Of a DNA stretch of 64,000 nt, positions 35,396-47,600 are shown one piece after another. Position 1 is the stretch's first letter. The number at the start of each line of letters is the position of its first letter. Origin of the DNA: Agapanthus africanus (taxonomy: Eukaryota > Streptophyta > Magnoliopsida > Asparagales > Amaryllidaceae); contig CM057338.1 of the NCBI GenBank assembly GCA_030015575.1, positions 829,304,353-829,368,352 on the forward strand, written 5' to 3'. The position numbers were made by a program, and so were the translations under genes. Below the pieces are notes generated by a model that was not told where the DNA came from, did not search any database, and saw only the letters and a list, made by a program, of their open reading frames with translations.

Positions 35396-37198
35396 ACTGC
35401 ACAGTGTTCATCACATAAAACTGGATTTTAATACCACATATTCATTATCTATTTTGTTATATATCGGTACTATTAACCAGTGTCTGCTCAGTAAATACAG
35501 ATTACAGGTATTCGTGATAAAATACTGGAAACACACTCAAAATCACGGATATAACGTTTGGGAGCTGACACTGCAATCAGAACAGAAAACCGACCGATAC
35601 TCATAGAGCTATTTTGCAATAAACGTGTGTACAAAATTTTGGTCCAACACAATACAAGTGTGCACATAGCTCTTTTAATCCTTGGACCATGGCGGGGCTG
35701 CCTTGGCACAACAAATTGTGCAAATGGGCATATGTGGGTGTGATGTGTAATAAATGCTAAAAGATGTGATGTGATTTAAAACATCAAGTTTCCCTCCAAG
35801 TCTACTGAGTGTAACCCAAGATGATATGAAGAAATTAAACAATACCAATGGACTTGTTGAGTGCACTCGAGATCACTATACAAATTCGAGCCCATTTTCC
35901 CACAACCAAACCGGCGAGACCCCCTAAAAAACCGTCACCACAGGGTCCCCTAGCTCCAAATGTCTCCATTTTTCTTTTGGTCATTTCTTATGGTCACATC
36001 TCTATATTGTTTATTTATTCTAGAATTGAGCCTATAAATACCATAACAGATAATGACCAAGGGACCATATGTATATCCCATAGTTTTATTTTAGGCTTGA
36101 GAGTTGTGTGGGCTTTAACTTGGTTTTTTCTTCTTCTTCTTTCTTGAAGGTTTCTTTTGAAAGCTTCATTATGGAGGTTGAACAAGTTACTAATATCTTG
36201 TACCTCAACTTCATCAAGTGTTAAATAATATTGCTTTTTCTTTGTTTCTTTAACCCTTTTTCTTACTTGCTTTCTTTTGCTATTATTATGTGTAACTAAT
36301 CTTCTTTGGTTGTGGTGATGGTGAGGAAATGGGATGAAAGGCTTTGCCTTCCTCCTCCTCCTGTTTATGTTTAATATGCTTAATGTGATTCTAACTTAGA
36401 GATTGTTTTATATATTGATGTGATATGGTATTTTGAAACCATGGTTACTTTGTAACCTCTTCACATACCATACTCACTCCCTTTCCCCATTTCACAATAT
36501 TTAAGTTAAAATCATTTTAGTGTTAAGTTTGCTAAGTTAAGATACGGTATTTTGTGACCAAGTGCTTGAAAAACCCTCGGTTTTCATATAACCTATACTA
36601 TAACAAACACTTAGCAAAGTTAACACTAAAACCAATTGCTCTCACTCGCTAATTTGTGTTTTTGATGTTGTGGTATACTTGCTAACCCTTGTGCTTAGTG
36701 TTGATACCTCAAGCTTGGAAATACAAATGGTAAGTAAAAAAAACGGGCTCGTTTCGTGTTTTGAGTCGAGATCCGAGAACTTGATGATTTGTGCTTCGCC
36801 ACCGTCTTGATAAGTCATGCTTCACGCCGGGATCGACACAATGTTGGACAACTCATGAAAAAAGGAGCGTCGAAGGAATCGTCGTGATTCCTTCGACCAT
36901 CCGAGCCAAAGCCACGGCCATTTCTTTCTTAACTTGTTTTCTTTGTTTTTCGTGTTTTATATTTTAGTGACAAACCAAACCATTCGTTATTTGTTGAACC
37001 TTAAACAACAAAACCTAATACACAATTCCCTGCGGATCGACCCGTACTTGCCGGCTCGCTACAATGCGCCGTGCACTTGTGGTTTATAAATTTTAAAACG
37101 AGACTGAGCTCGTGTGCGCATCCATTTCCTTAAAACGATTCCATTTTCAAAACATATGCGTATGCGCGCGCGGGTAAGGGCCGAACACAGAGTATGAC
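35396..37198 (+). mobile_element. Inserted segment in element 4, possibly a gypsy Tat-like solo LTR
   Basis: Elements 1 and 2 are continuous at the matching place, so about 1.8 kb has been added here. It holds a TATA box (36033-36040), T-rich transcribed-type sequence, then CCCTGCGGATCGACCCGTAC (37030) and CTCGTGTGCGCATCC (37110). The last two resemble LTR 3' ends of plant Tat/Athila-type Ty3/gypsy elements as I recall them. I could not find clean TG/CA ends with a target duplication, so identity and borders are uncertain. No open frame over 100 codons with a known domain is present. Confidence 0.35.
36033..36040 (+). promoter_or_regulatory. Candidate TATA box
   Basis: TATAAATA in the context GAGCCTATAAATACC, within the inserted segment at 35396-37198. 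The placement, upstream of a T-rich stretch, suits an LTR promoter. There is no transcript evidence. Confidence 0.35.
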
Positions 37199-40100
37199 TG
37201 TCACGACCCGAAAGTACGGAACATGACCGGCACTTAAACTACGAACGTCTCGAGACGTACGTAATCTAAGTAAACCGAAAACCCAGAAATCCAAACCAAG
37301 AAAAGTAGTAGAGTGCAGGAAAAACCAACTTAAAGCAAGTAGTTTCAATAGCATAAGCCGAATTATGCGGTTTTTAAAAACATCAAAAATTTACTGAAAA
37401 TTTCGGCAGAGTCTCCTTTGTAAATACTGGCCCCCAAACGGGATACAACATGAATAGTATACGAAATCAAGAAAAATGCATCCCCAAGCGGGAGCTAGCT
37501 CTTCGTCAATCGACGGTCACAACCACACAAGCAATATAATATACAACGCCAACGGCGAGAATCAAAACTCAAAAGGAAACTCAAAACCACCAGAAATCCA
37601 CAGAAATAAAACGCGCGACTCTAAGATCGAAAGAATAACATCACGGGTCTCTATCTCAAAAATAAATACATGTTTGGTTGATGGAACTTCTAGATACAAC
37701 TGAATAATAATATACAAGATATAAGGATGGGTAAGATACAAATAACCCACCTACTAGCAAGCCACCCGGAATGGAAATAGTGCCAGCAAAGCCGTAATGA
37801 AACCTGTACGGCAAACCTGCAAGAAACTGGGGCACAACGGGGGTGAGTTGCCAACTCGTGAATAGAAAAACATCTACGCACAGAAATCGCATAAATAACG
37901 CAACCTAGGTCAATGATCATAATATATCCTCAAATATAGGTATAACATGCAGCCTATAACAATGGCTAGGGTAATATCTAACCCGAGTGTAATTTCATGT
38001 GCCCGTGTCAGTGCCTCAGGTAGCAATATATCATATGAATGAGGTATGAATGCATGAAAACAGAATACATGTAAATGAAGAAACTGTTTTCATAAATTAG
38101 TGAGATTTCCTTCGTATTTTTAAACTGAGGTATCATAATGAAATCAGTATCAACAGTGTCTAGCATCGACACAAAACATAAATCTCACTGTCTCGAAATA
38201 TCAATGTCATAGTATCTCTGGCCTCAGCCATCTGGCTGACCCAGCTCAATATCAAAATCTCATCATCTCGCGGCCACGGTCGGTATCCTCTGGATATCCG
38301 CCGTGCCAAACAGTCACCGGTAGGTAATCTGTCCCCTGCCAGGCTCAACGTCAACACCACATTCATCTTGCCCTGGGGTACCATACCGGGCCCACCATGT
38401 ACCCGTGACGGTTCCTCCACTCCTCGACACGGATCTCCAAAACCACAGCAAACTCATGGTGGACGACACTTTACATCACTAGAAAACCGCAATATTTTAT
38501 ATTTTAAAAGATCATAAGTTGTAAATTTTGCGGCTTTCCCCGAAATCCAGAAATATCATAAATCTCAAGAAATCATCACAAGTGCATGTGTCAATGATAA
38601 TGAATGCATATGGTATCAATAACCAAGTTGCAATGTATGATTAATAAACTAGGCATGAACAATCGAATAACAGTATGCATGAAGTGACAAGTAATAACTA
38701 CAATGTCTAAACTGGCATATAAGGGAAGTACACTAATATCATGTCAGAACTACTAGCTAACAAGCTAAGTCAAGCAAATATATTCTCTAAAGTGTACGTG
38801 ATATGGCAATTACCGATGAAGATGTGTGTGAGCCGGCAAGTAGGTGTACGTGGTATATACGCATCATTGGTAATGGTGCTGATGTCCTAACAGCATAATA
38901 TCAATAATGGAATATGCAGCACAATAAGTATGCGAGGCAGAGCGAACAGCAATGATGTGCGGGAGCTGAATACTAGACACAACGATAACTAATCTGTAAT
39001 AATCTAATATAAGTCCTACAAATGGTGCCTTTTGAAATAACACGAATCATGGGGTTTTGAAAATAGGGGCTACGGCGTTTTTATGAAAAGATACGTCTTT
39101 TGAAATATCCGTAAGATCCCTTGGGCTGTCTTTTAAAATACCCACGATTCGTTGGTTTTGAAATAGGTAGGAGTCTAATCTAATCAAACAACTACACTAA
39201 ACTATACGGCTGAACTAACAAGCTGAACTACAGGTAAGGAAACCGCCTATCATCTGAGTCGATACATATACCTACCTGTATATGTATAGTCGGTGATCCC
39301 GCCTCAATAATATCATAGCCGATACCATATCTATAATCAGGCATCCCAAGTCAAGGGTGCGGATCAATCATCAATATAGCTCGTACGTAAATCCGTCGTA
39401 CGGCATCCCAAATCTGGGTACGGGTCAATATCATATTCATCATACTATTCACCTGGTATCCTCTTTATCAATTATCATGATCGGGGTACTGATCTACGTC
39501 TAGTACAATATTGATGCCATCTATGTATGCATGCGGGTGTAAGAATTACTACGTCAGAAGACCCACTAAAACGTCATGTCGTATCTAAGACACGAACCCT
39601 GCTATATCACCGATCTCACGGCCTCAAATCAAAACTCATCGACTCAGCTCAATCCCAAGTATCATCCTCAATCCGTATGTGAACACATAGTCTCATACCC
39701 AGGTGAACACATAACTATAAAGAATCCCATGAGCACATATCAATAGGAATGTATGCAAGTATGTATGTGTGTAAGTGTAGTGCAACACTACCCTAGGGTT
39801 CGCAACACTAAAAATAATTCAACACACCAATATCCATCCTAAGCATCGTTATTAATCCCAATTAACATATAATAATTGTTGGTGTGTATACGCATCCGTA
39901 TACACCACCACGGACTGCGGGGGTGCTATACGCCATCCACCCGACTTCTCCCCGTAGATATAAATCTACTCACCTGGTCCTCGCTAGCCGGTGCCGACGT
40001 CGCCACGCGCTTGCTTGTCGTCTCGAAGTCCACATGGGGGTACCTACATATCATAACGCACCATATCGCATTAAAACTAAATTCGAGATCGAAACGGCAT

Positions 40101-41750
40101 ACGAAAATCAAATCGGCACGCGTATCACGCATAGGTTCAAACCTATCGCCTACGCATGCAAGAATAGTCAAACCAACCCTCGATGTCGATGTACAAACGT
40201 CAAACTATCGAGAAAAATCCAATCACACTCATTTGCACATTCACGAACACTAATTTTAATATAAACTAGGTTAAAACTCACAAAAACCCCAATTTCACTT
40301 AAAAGGTCGTTTTTCCGAAAATCTAGCAAGCACATTTCGCCGTTTTTGTACAAAACATGATGTTTAAATGAATGTAGCGGCCAATATACTTATTAAATAT
40401 CTTAAATAAGTCGTATAAACAATTTCCGGAATTTAATCTCATTAAATTCCAAAAACCCTAATATTCTAGTTTACAAAATACTTAAATTTTAACAATTTCA
40501 AAGCAAAAATGCACAACTACAATCTAGCTTAGATTTGCATGAACTAAAGTGTTAAACTACACTTAATAAAGTTAATAATATGATAAAAACCCTAACCATA
40601 TTTTTAATCTCATAATTCGAATTAAATCAAAAAAAACTAGTTTGCAACAAAAAGCTTAATTTGGACATTTTTCAAGTAACAACTTGTAATTAACAACTAG
40701 ATTAGTTTTCTACAAAACTAAATGTGTTAATCCACATCATTAAACCATGCACAATTAAACACAACTCATTTCCACAACAAACCCTAACTTGAAATCTTAA
40801 TCATGCAATTAAACTCACATAAACCACATTAACACTTAATTAAATTAACTTTAAGAAACAAGTAACAAATTAAGCAAAAAAAGTTTAGAATTATACCCAA
40901 AAATATTTGAAGATCCACAAGCATCCATGGCCTCCCAAAATGCTCTCTTTTCACAAGGATCCATGCTATACGGGCTAAACTAAAATGGGTAGGAGTCGGA
41001 TTTGGGTTTTGGGATTTTTTTTGATGGATTTTGAGCAATTTTTGATGAAGTTTTGAAGAGAAAGGAGAGGGGAAAATGGAGGGGGGGCTGCTGCTGTAGG
41101 GAGAAGGGATTTCGGCCAGAAAATGGGAGTGGGGGAGGAGAGAGAGGGAGGTAGAGAAAGTGGGGCAAAGTCAAGGTCAAAGCAAAGTCAAAGTCTAACT
41201 TATTTACCCATTTCTTTTCTTTTCTTTCATTTCTTTTCCTTTGAAAATTCAAGTGGGAAATAAAATGGGGCTGCTGAATTTAGCTAAGGGGAGAAGTGAA
41301 TGGGGGTGTGTGGGTGTGGGTACGGTTGTGGGGTGATGAAAAATGATAAATACAATACCCCAAACATCCATTTACGCTAAAAAAAAAAGCCTTTTTTCTT
41401 CAATAATTTCTAAACCGTTTTGGCAAATGATTTCGTTCCAAAAACCACATGATAAAATTTTATTTAATGTTTTATGATGCACAAAATTTTGTTTCAACTC
41501 ATTCCAATTTGTAATTTTCCCTAATTAAATGTATTAGTGACGGCTTAAAATAATAATAAAATAATATTTTTTTCAGAAAATTTGAAATTTCACCAGCGGC
41601 TCAATAAACACCAAATAATAGCAATTACATAGCTAGAATATGTATATTAAATTTTTATAATAAGATATTTGTATTTTGACTTTTTACAGAAAACCCCCTA
41701 TTTTTACCGATTTTTCGAAATTTCACCGAAACGATTTTCAAAACGTTACA
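37199..41750 (-). mobile_element. LARD-like element: 3' LTR, 4552 bp
   Basis: On the minus strand it starts TGTAACGTTTTGAAAATCG (41750) and ends TTTCGGGTCGTGACA (37199). It differs from the other LTR by about 35-40 substitutions and a few one-base indels by eye, under 1%. It contains the conserved blocks also seen in element 5 and in the LTR at 61550: GGTATCCTCTGGATATCC (about 38282), the CCACCATG/CATGGTGG pair (38392-38399 and 38455-38462), and GTAGAT/ATCTAC (39954-39969). A purine-rich tract lies at 41060-41170. Frames of up to 126 codons (for example 39884-40264) recur in both LTRs only because the LTRs are near identical. Confidence 0.92.
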
Positions 41751-41763
41751 ATCTTCCCCCCTT
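41751..41763 (-). other. Polypurine tract of the LARD-like element
   Basis: The minus strand reads AAGGGGGGAAGAT immediately before the LTR start TGTAACG. Upstream stands a conserved stretch (GAATTTAAATTCGGGGACCG) also present in element 5. Confidence 0.85.
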
Positions 41764-42399
41764 AAAGAAATTCGGTCCCCGAATTTAAATTCAAACTCCC
41801 CCAAATACTAAAACATCTAAGAAAAACCATCAAGTCGTCGGGGCTCCGAAATTGTAAATACATAAAACAAATCGTAGCGCAGCGCATGCGCTTGAAAAAT
41901 GAGTATATAACTCAAATCAAAACTCCGTCAAGCATCCCGCAATCATCGGAGTCAAGGAGAAGACATCAATGCCAAATCCAAATCAAAACCAATATGATAT
42001 AACTCGAAACTATAGATGTAAATATCGAATCAATATCTGTAAGTATCTGAAGGAAATGGATGCCAAATCTTTTTAAGTCGCTGTGCAACGCGTATAATAC
42101 TGCACAGTGGCGGACGTCTATCATAAGAAAATAACTATATATATATATACCTTTGTTTGAAACGTACGTTCCGCCGTTTTGGAAACAATTCAGAAGGGTC
42201 TTCTTGTTTTAAACATTTCGTGTCATATCAGACACGTAGGTAAATACTGAGGCTATAGCTCGCTTTTTGGAAATCCCTTCAATAACTATCAATACATGCA
42301 AAATATATTCAGGTACTGTCCTCTGACTAGTCCTGCTCAGTACGAAAACACATAGCAATATTATAAAAACGTACTGCTCTATACGAAATAAATCCCAAA

Positions 42400-42860
42400 A
42401 TATGCATATGAATGCTACGTGCGTCTGGTGCGCACGGAAATCAAAATCCATGAATATGCCATACATGCGCACAGAAACAACATCTAAGTGCATCGGGTGT
42501 GCACGAAACATCTGTCGTAGGCAACATGTGTACCTGACAGCAAAATCAGGTGCATCTATCGTGCACGAAATCATGAAATCCAATATCAAGCGCCGAACGT
42601 GCGCAAAATCAATCAGGTGCACAAGGTGCACAAAACAAGTATCGGGTATCACAATCGAAATCGAAATCCAGTGCATCTAAGTGCACAAAAGGCGTATCAC
42701 TGCACTGCAAGCATATATAAACTATACCGAGTGCAGGAACGAAATCGTGTGCATGCATACGCACAAAACCAACTCAACTGTTTAAAATCATAAAATCACA
42801 AACATGTGAAACTGAAGCACGAAAACGATATCAAGTGCAACACTGTGCAAAGATCGTAAA
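42400..42860 (-). repeat. Degenerate GTGCA-rich tandem array in the 3' untranslated part, LARD
   Basis: Units of about 30 bp follow the scheme AAGTGCATC-n-GTGCACGAAA, with heavy variation. It lies about 650 bp upstream of the 3' LTR. Element 5 has a longer version at 54745-55410 in the same place. Many units hold the palindrome GTGCAC or paired TGCA strings. Confidence 0.65.
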
Positions 42861-43327
42861 TCCTCAATCATCAAAATCAAATCATATGAATAAATCACCC
42901 AAAACATCATAATCAATAATGGCGGAATAGTACTGCTCAAGCGCATCCTCTAAGAATCTCGGCCAACTGTCGCGGTCACTAGTGGGACGTCTCGTCGATG
43001 ATCATGAACTCTGTCCTGCTGGTATGCGTAACCATGACCACTCCTGGGTCAAGGTCTTCACTGTGAATTACCAATCTTTCGGTCCATCGGCTCATCGGCC
43101 CTGTCAGGTGTGCTAACGGGGATGATTCCGTTCTGGCACTTCTCTGGTCATCTCTTGGTCAATCATCGTGACCACTCGTAAGACAGCATATCACTGGCGT
43201 CGGCCTCTGGCTCTCTGAATGTACGTGACACATCTGATCCTGGGTGCAAGTATCATTGCAGCAGTGTCCTGGAAGGAATCCTGCTCACGGTCTCTTCCAT
43301 GTCTCGTTTCTGTCAACTGTCCGGAAG

Positions 43328-43800
43328 TCATTGTCCTTTCCTATATCTGCATCTTGCTTTGGAACGGCTGCATACCCATCGCGACTCCTTCTGGAAGGTA
43401 TATCCAGTACTCTGCCTCGGCATGCGCATCGCATCTCTGATGTCGGCGGAGGGGAACGTCATCATATCCAGATCTGGTACGAACCTCTTACTCCACTTTT
43501 CTCTAATGTCGTCTGCTTTGGACTCGTCTCGTCGCGGCCGCATGGACTGAGCTCCAACGACTATCCTCGTATCTGGAGTCTCCCAAGAATGCATCTCACC
43601 ACCTAGCATCCGAATTAAGTCGAGCCATCCAATCGATTCTTCAAAACCTCATAATCCCCTAAGAGCTCAACATCTTGGGTACATTTTAATAGTATCGAGT
43701 ACATACCACAGCATCGGTGGTCCAGCCTAGAAGGGCAAACCCAAGCCTCACTAATGGCGCCGCAGAACTGCCGCAAACCCGAAGGTTCAAAGGCTTTCAC
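43328..43800 (-). pseudogene. Ruined gag-like frame in the LARD internal region
   Basis: The minus strand reads AFEPSGLRQFCGAISEAW, later a frame with RMLGGEMHSWETPD, then DDIREKWSKRFVPD. The order and spacing resemble the retrotransposon gag core of Ty3/gypsy elements (an F-x-G start, an LxGxAxxWW-like motif, a WxxFxxxFxxxFxP-like motif). A stop and a frame change separate the two parts at about 43615, and the W-W pair is degraded. Nothing after it resembles a zinc knuckle or protease. It supports descent from a gag-bearing element, but the likeness is modest. Confidence 0.4.
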
Positions 43801-44611
43801 ACGGTCATTAAGTCGAGTTAGGGTTTCATTCTTCTAGAGGGACCATAGAATTGCCTGCATGTCTTTCCGACTACTTTAAACTTGGAATAATAGGTCTCTG
43901 ACATTCGATCGCCTCTGTCGACTCCCAACGTCTCCGCGTGAAGTCGTCTCTAGCTGGAATCAATCTATCTGATGACCTCGCATCGGGGTAAGCGAACTAA
44001 CCACTTGTCCTAGTCATTCATCATCGGGTGACTAGCGACCTTCTATCATTCATTTGTACAACTCGCCCCGCAATAGCTCCAACATACGGGGCGATATCTC
44101 GTCCCTCGCAGCAACAACTGGCTCGCTCGTCTGCACGCTGAACAGTACCTCAATCATCAGGAGTAAGAAACACACCAACGGTCATCAAAATCTGGCTGGC
44201 CTCTATCATTGGCTCAATTCTCTAGTGTCGATCAGCACCTCCGAGTAACCTCATGAAGGCGATCCGCCAAACGCTCGTGGCGCGGAAACACAGTAAAAAG
44301 ACACATCTCTGCAATCGTGTGTCGCCGGAATTTCTCCCTGGTCAGTCCTCGTTCGTGACGAGCTTGTGCTGACCGCAACTCTAGCCGTAGCTCTCCCTGC
44401 CCGTAACCGTAGCAGCAAAACCAAACTGGTACCGATGAGGCTAGATCAGGAAGGAATATAATACTGAACAAGGAAATGTACATCCTAAGGCTTCTTAAGT
44501 GGAGTGGCGTGTCGTAAATATGCCACGGAACATACCAACGGTACGTCACTCTACTTTAGTCACCTATTCCATCAACCAAGGGACATCCTACGCTCCGAAG
44601 GTAAAACCAAA

Positions 44612-44624
44612 GGCTCTGATACCA
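44612..44624 (-). other. Primer-binding site of the LARD-like element
   Basis: The minus strand reads TGGTATCAGAGCC, a few bases after the LTR end CGTGACA. It is complementary to initiator Met-tRNA. With the PPT it proves the minus orientation and marks 44629-49177 as the 5' LTR. Confidence 0.9.
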
Positions 44625-44628
44625 ACTT

Positions 44629-47600
44629 TGTCACGACCCGAAAGTACGGAACATGACCGGCACTTAAACTACGAACGTCTCGAGACGTACGTAATCTAAG
44701 TAAACCGAAAACCCAGAAATCCAAACCAAGAAAAGTAGTAGAGTGCAGGAAAAACCAACTTAAAGCAAGTAGTTTCAATAGCATAAGACGAATTATGCGG
44801 TTTTTAAAAACATCAAAAATTTACTGAAAATTTCGGCAGAGTCTCCTTTGTAAATACTGGCCCCTAAACGGGATACAACATGAATAGTATACGAAATCAA
44901 GAAAAAGGCATCCCCAAGCGGGAGCTAGCTCTTCGTCAATCGACGGTCACAACCACACAAGCAATATAATATACAACGCCAACGGCGAGGATCAAAACTC
45001 AAAAGGAAACTCAAAACCACCAGAAATCCACAGAAATAAAACGCGCGACTCTAAGGTCGAAAGAATAACATCACGGGTCTCTATCTCAAAAATAAATACA
45101 TGTTTGGTTGATGGAACTTCTAGATACAACTGAATAATAATATACAAGATATAAGGATGGGTAAGATACAAATAACCCACCTACTAGCAAGCCACCCGGA
45201 ATGGAAATAGTGCCAGCAAAGCCGTAATGAAACCTGTACGGCAAACCTGCAAGAAACTGGAGCACAACGGGGGTGAGTTGCCAACTCGTGAATAGAAAAA
45301 CATCTACGCACAGAAATCGCATAAATAACGCAACCTAGGTCAATGATCATAATATATCCTCAAATATAGGTATAACATGCAGCCTATAACAATGGCTAGG
45401 GTAATATCTAACCCGAGTGTAATTTCATGTGCCCGTGTCAGTGCCTCAGGTAGCAATATATCATATGAATGAGGTATGAATGCATGAAAACAGAATACAT
45501 GTAAATGAAGAAACTGTTTTCATAAATTAGTGAGATTTCCTTCGTATTTTTAAACTGAGGTATCATAATGAAATCAGTATCAACAGTGTCTAGTATCGAC
45601 TCAAAACATAAATCTCACTGTCTCGAAATATCAATGTCATAGTATCTCTGGCCTCAGCCATCTGGCTGACCCAGCTCAATATCAAAATCTCATCATCTCG
45701 CGGCCACGGTCGGTATCCTCTGGATATCCGCCGTGCCAAACAGTCACCGGTAGGTAATCTGTCCCCTGCCAGGCTCAACGTCAACACCACATTCATCTTG
45801 CCCCGGGGTACCATACCGGGCCCACCATGTACCCGTGACGGTTCCTCCACTCCTCGACACGGATCTCCAAAACCACAGCAAACTCATGGTGGACGACACT
45901 TTACATCACTAGAAAACCGCAATATTTTATATTTTAAAAGATCATAAGTTGTAAATTTTGCGGCTTTCCCCGAAATCCAGAAATATCATAAATCTCAAGA
46001 AATCATCACAAGTGCATGTGTCAATGATAATGAATGCATATGGTATCAATAACCAAGTTACAATGTATGATTAATAAACTAGGCATGAACAATTGAATAA
46101 CAGTATGCATGAAGTGACAAGTAATAACTACAATGTCTAAACTGGCATATAAGGGAAGTACACTAATATCATGTCAGAACTACTAGCTAACAAGCTAAGT
46201 CAAGCAAATATATTCTCTAAAGTGTACGTGATATGGCAATTACCGATGAAGATGTGTGTGAGCCGGCAAGTAGGTGTACGTGGTACATACGCATCATCGG
46301 TAATGGTGCTGGTGTCCTAACAGCATAATATCAATAATGGAATATGCAGCACAATAAGTATGCGAGGCAGAGCGAACATCAATGATGTGCGGGAGCTGAA
46401 TACTAGACACAACGATAACTAATCTGTAATAATCTAATATAAGTCCTACAAATGGTGCCTTTTGAAATAACACGAATCATGGGGTTTTGAAAATTGGGGC
46501 TACGGTGTTTTTATGAAAAGATACGTCTTTTGAAATATCCGTAAGATCCCTTGGGCTGTCTTTTAAAATACCCACGATTCGTTGGTTTTGAAATAGGTAG
46601 GAGTCTAATCTAATCTAACAACTACACTAAACTATACAGCTGAACTAACAAGCTGAACTACAGGTAAGGAAACCGCCTATCATCTGAGTCGATACATATA
46701 CCTACCTGTATATGTATAGTCGGTGATCCCGCCTCAATAATATCATAGCCGATACCATATCTATAATCAGGCATCCCAAGTCAAGGGTGCGGATCAATTA
46801 TCAATATAGCTCGTACGTAAATCCGTCGTACGGCATCCCAAATCTGGGTACGGGTCAATATCACATTCATCATACTATTCACCTGGTATCCTCTTTATCA
46901 ATTATCATGATCGGGGTACTGATCTACGTCTAGTACAATATTGATGCCATCTATGTATGCATGCGGGTGTAAGAATTACTACGTCAGAAGACCCGCTAAA
47001 ACGTCATGTCGTATCTAAGACACGAACCCTGCTATATCACCGATCTCACGGCCTCAAATCAAAACTCATCGACTCAGCTCAATCCCAAGTATCATCCTCA
47101 ATCCGTATGTGAACACATAGTCCCATACCCAGGTGAACACATAACTATAAAGAATCCCATGAGCACATATCAATAGGAATGTATGCAAGTATGTATGTGT
47201 GTAAGTGTAGTGCAACACTACCCTAGGGTTCGCAACACTAAAAATAATTCAACACACCAATATCCATCCTAAGCATCGTTATTAATCCCAATTAACATAT
47301 AATAATTGTTGGTGTGTATACGCATCCGTATACACCACCACGGACTGCGGGGGTGCTATACGCCATCTACCCGACTTCTCCCCGTAGATATAAATCTACT
47401 CACCTGGTCCTCGCTAGCCGGTGCCGACGTCGCCACGCGCTTGCTTGTCGTCTCGAAGTCCACATGGGGGTACCTACATATCATAACGCACCATATCGCA
47501 TTAAAACTAAATTCGAGATCGAAACGGCATACGAAAATCAAATCGGCACGCGTATCACGCATAGGTTCAAACCTATCGCCTACGCATGCAAGAATAGTCA

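Larger units (their letters stand above)
41751..44628 (-). mobile_element. LARD-like element: internal region, 2878 bp
   Basis: From the PBS at 44624 leftward on the minus strand there is an untranslated start, a gag-like ruined frame (about 43800-43328), a stretch without features (42870-43300), a degenerate GTGCA-rich array (42400-42860), and the PPT next to the LTR. No integrase, RT or RNase H motif was found in any frame. The 155-codon frame at 42209-42676 comes from the array and is not a gene. Confidence 0.88.

Noticed and set aside
39876-40264. 125- and 126-codon frames repeated at 47306-47694
   Set aside because: They recur only because they lie in the two near-identical LARD LTRs. 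Two overlapping frames on the same strand and no domain argue against a gene.
42209-42676. 155-codon minus-strand frame in the LARD internal region
   Set aside because: It runs through the degenerate GTGCA array, has a repetitive composition and no counterpart in element 5.
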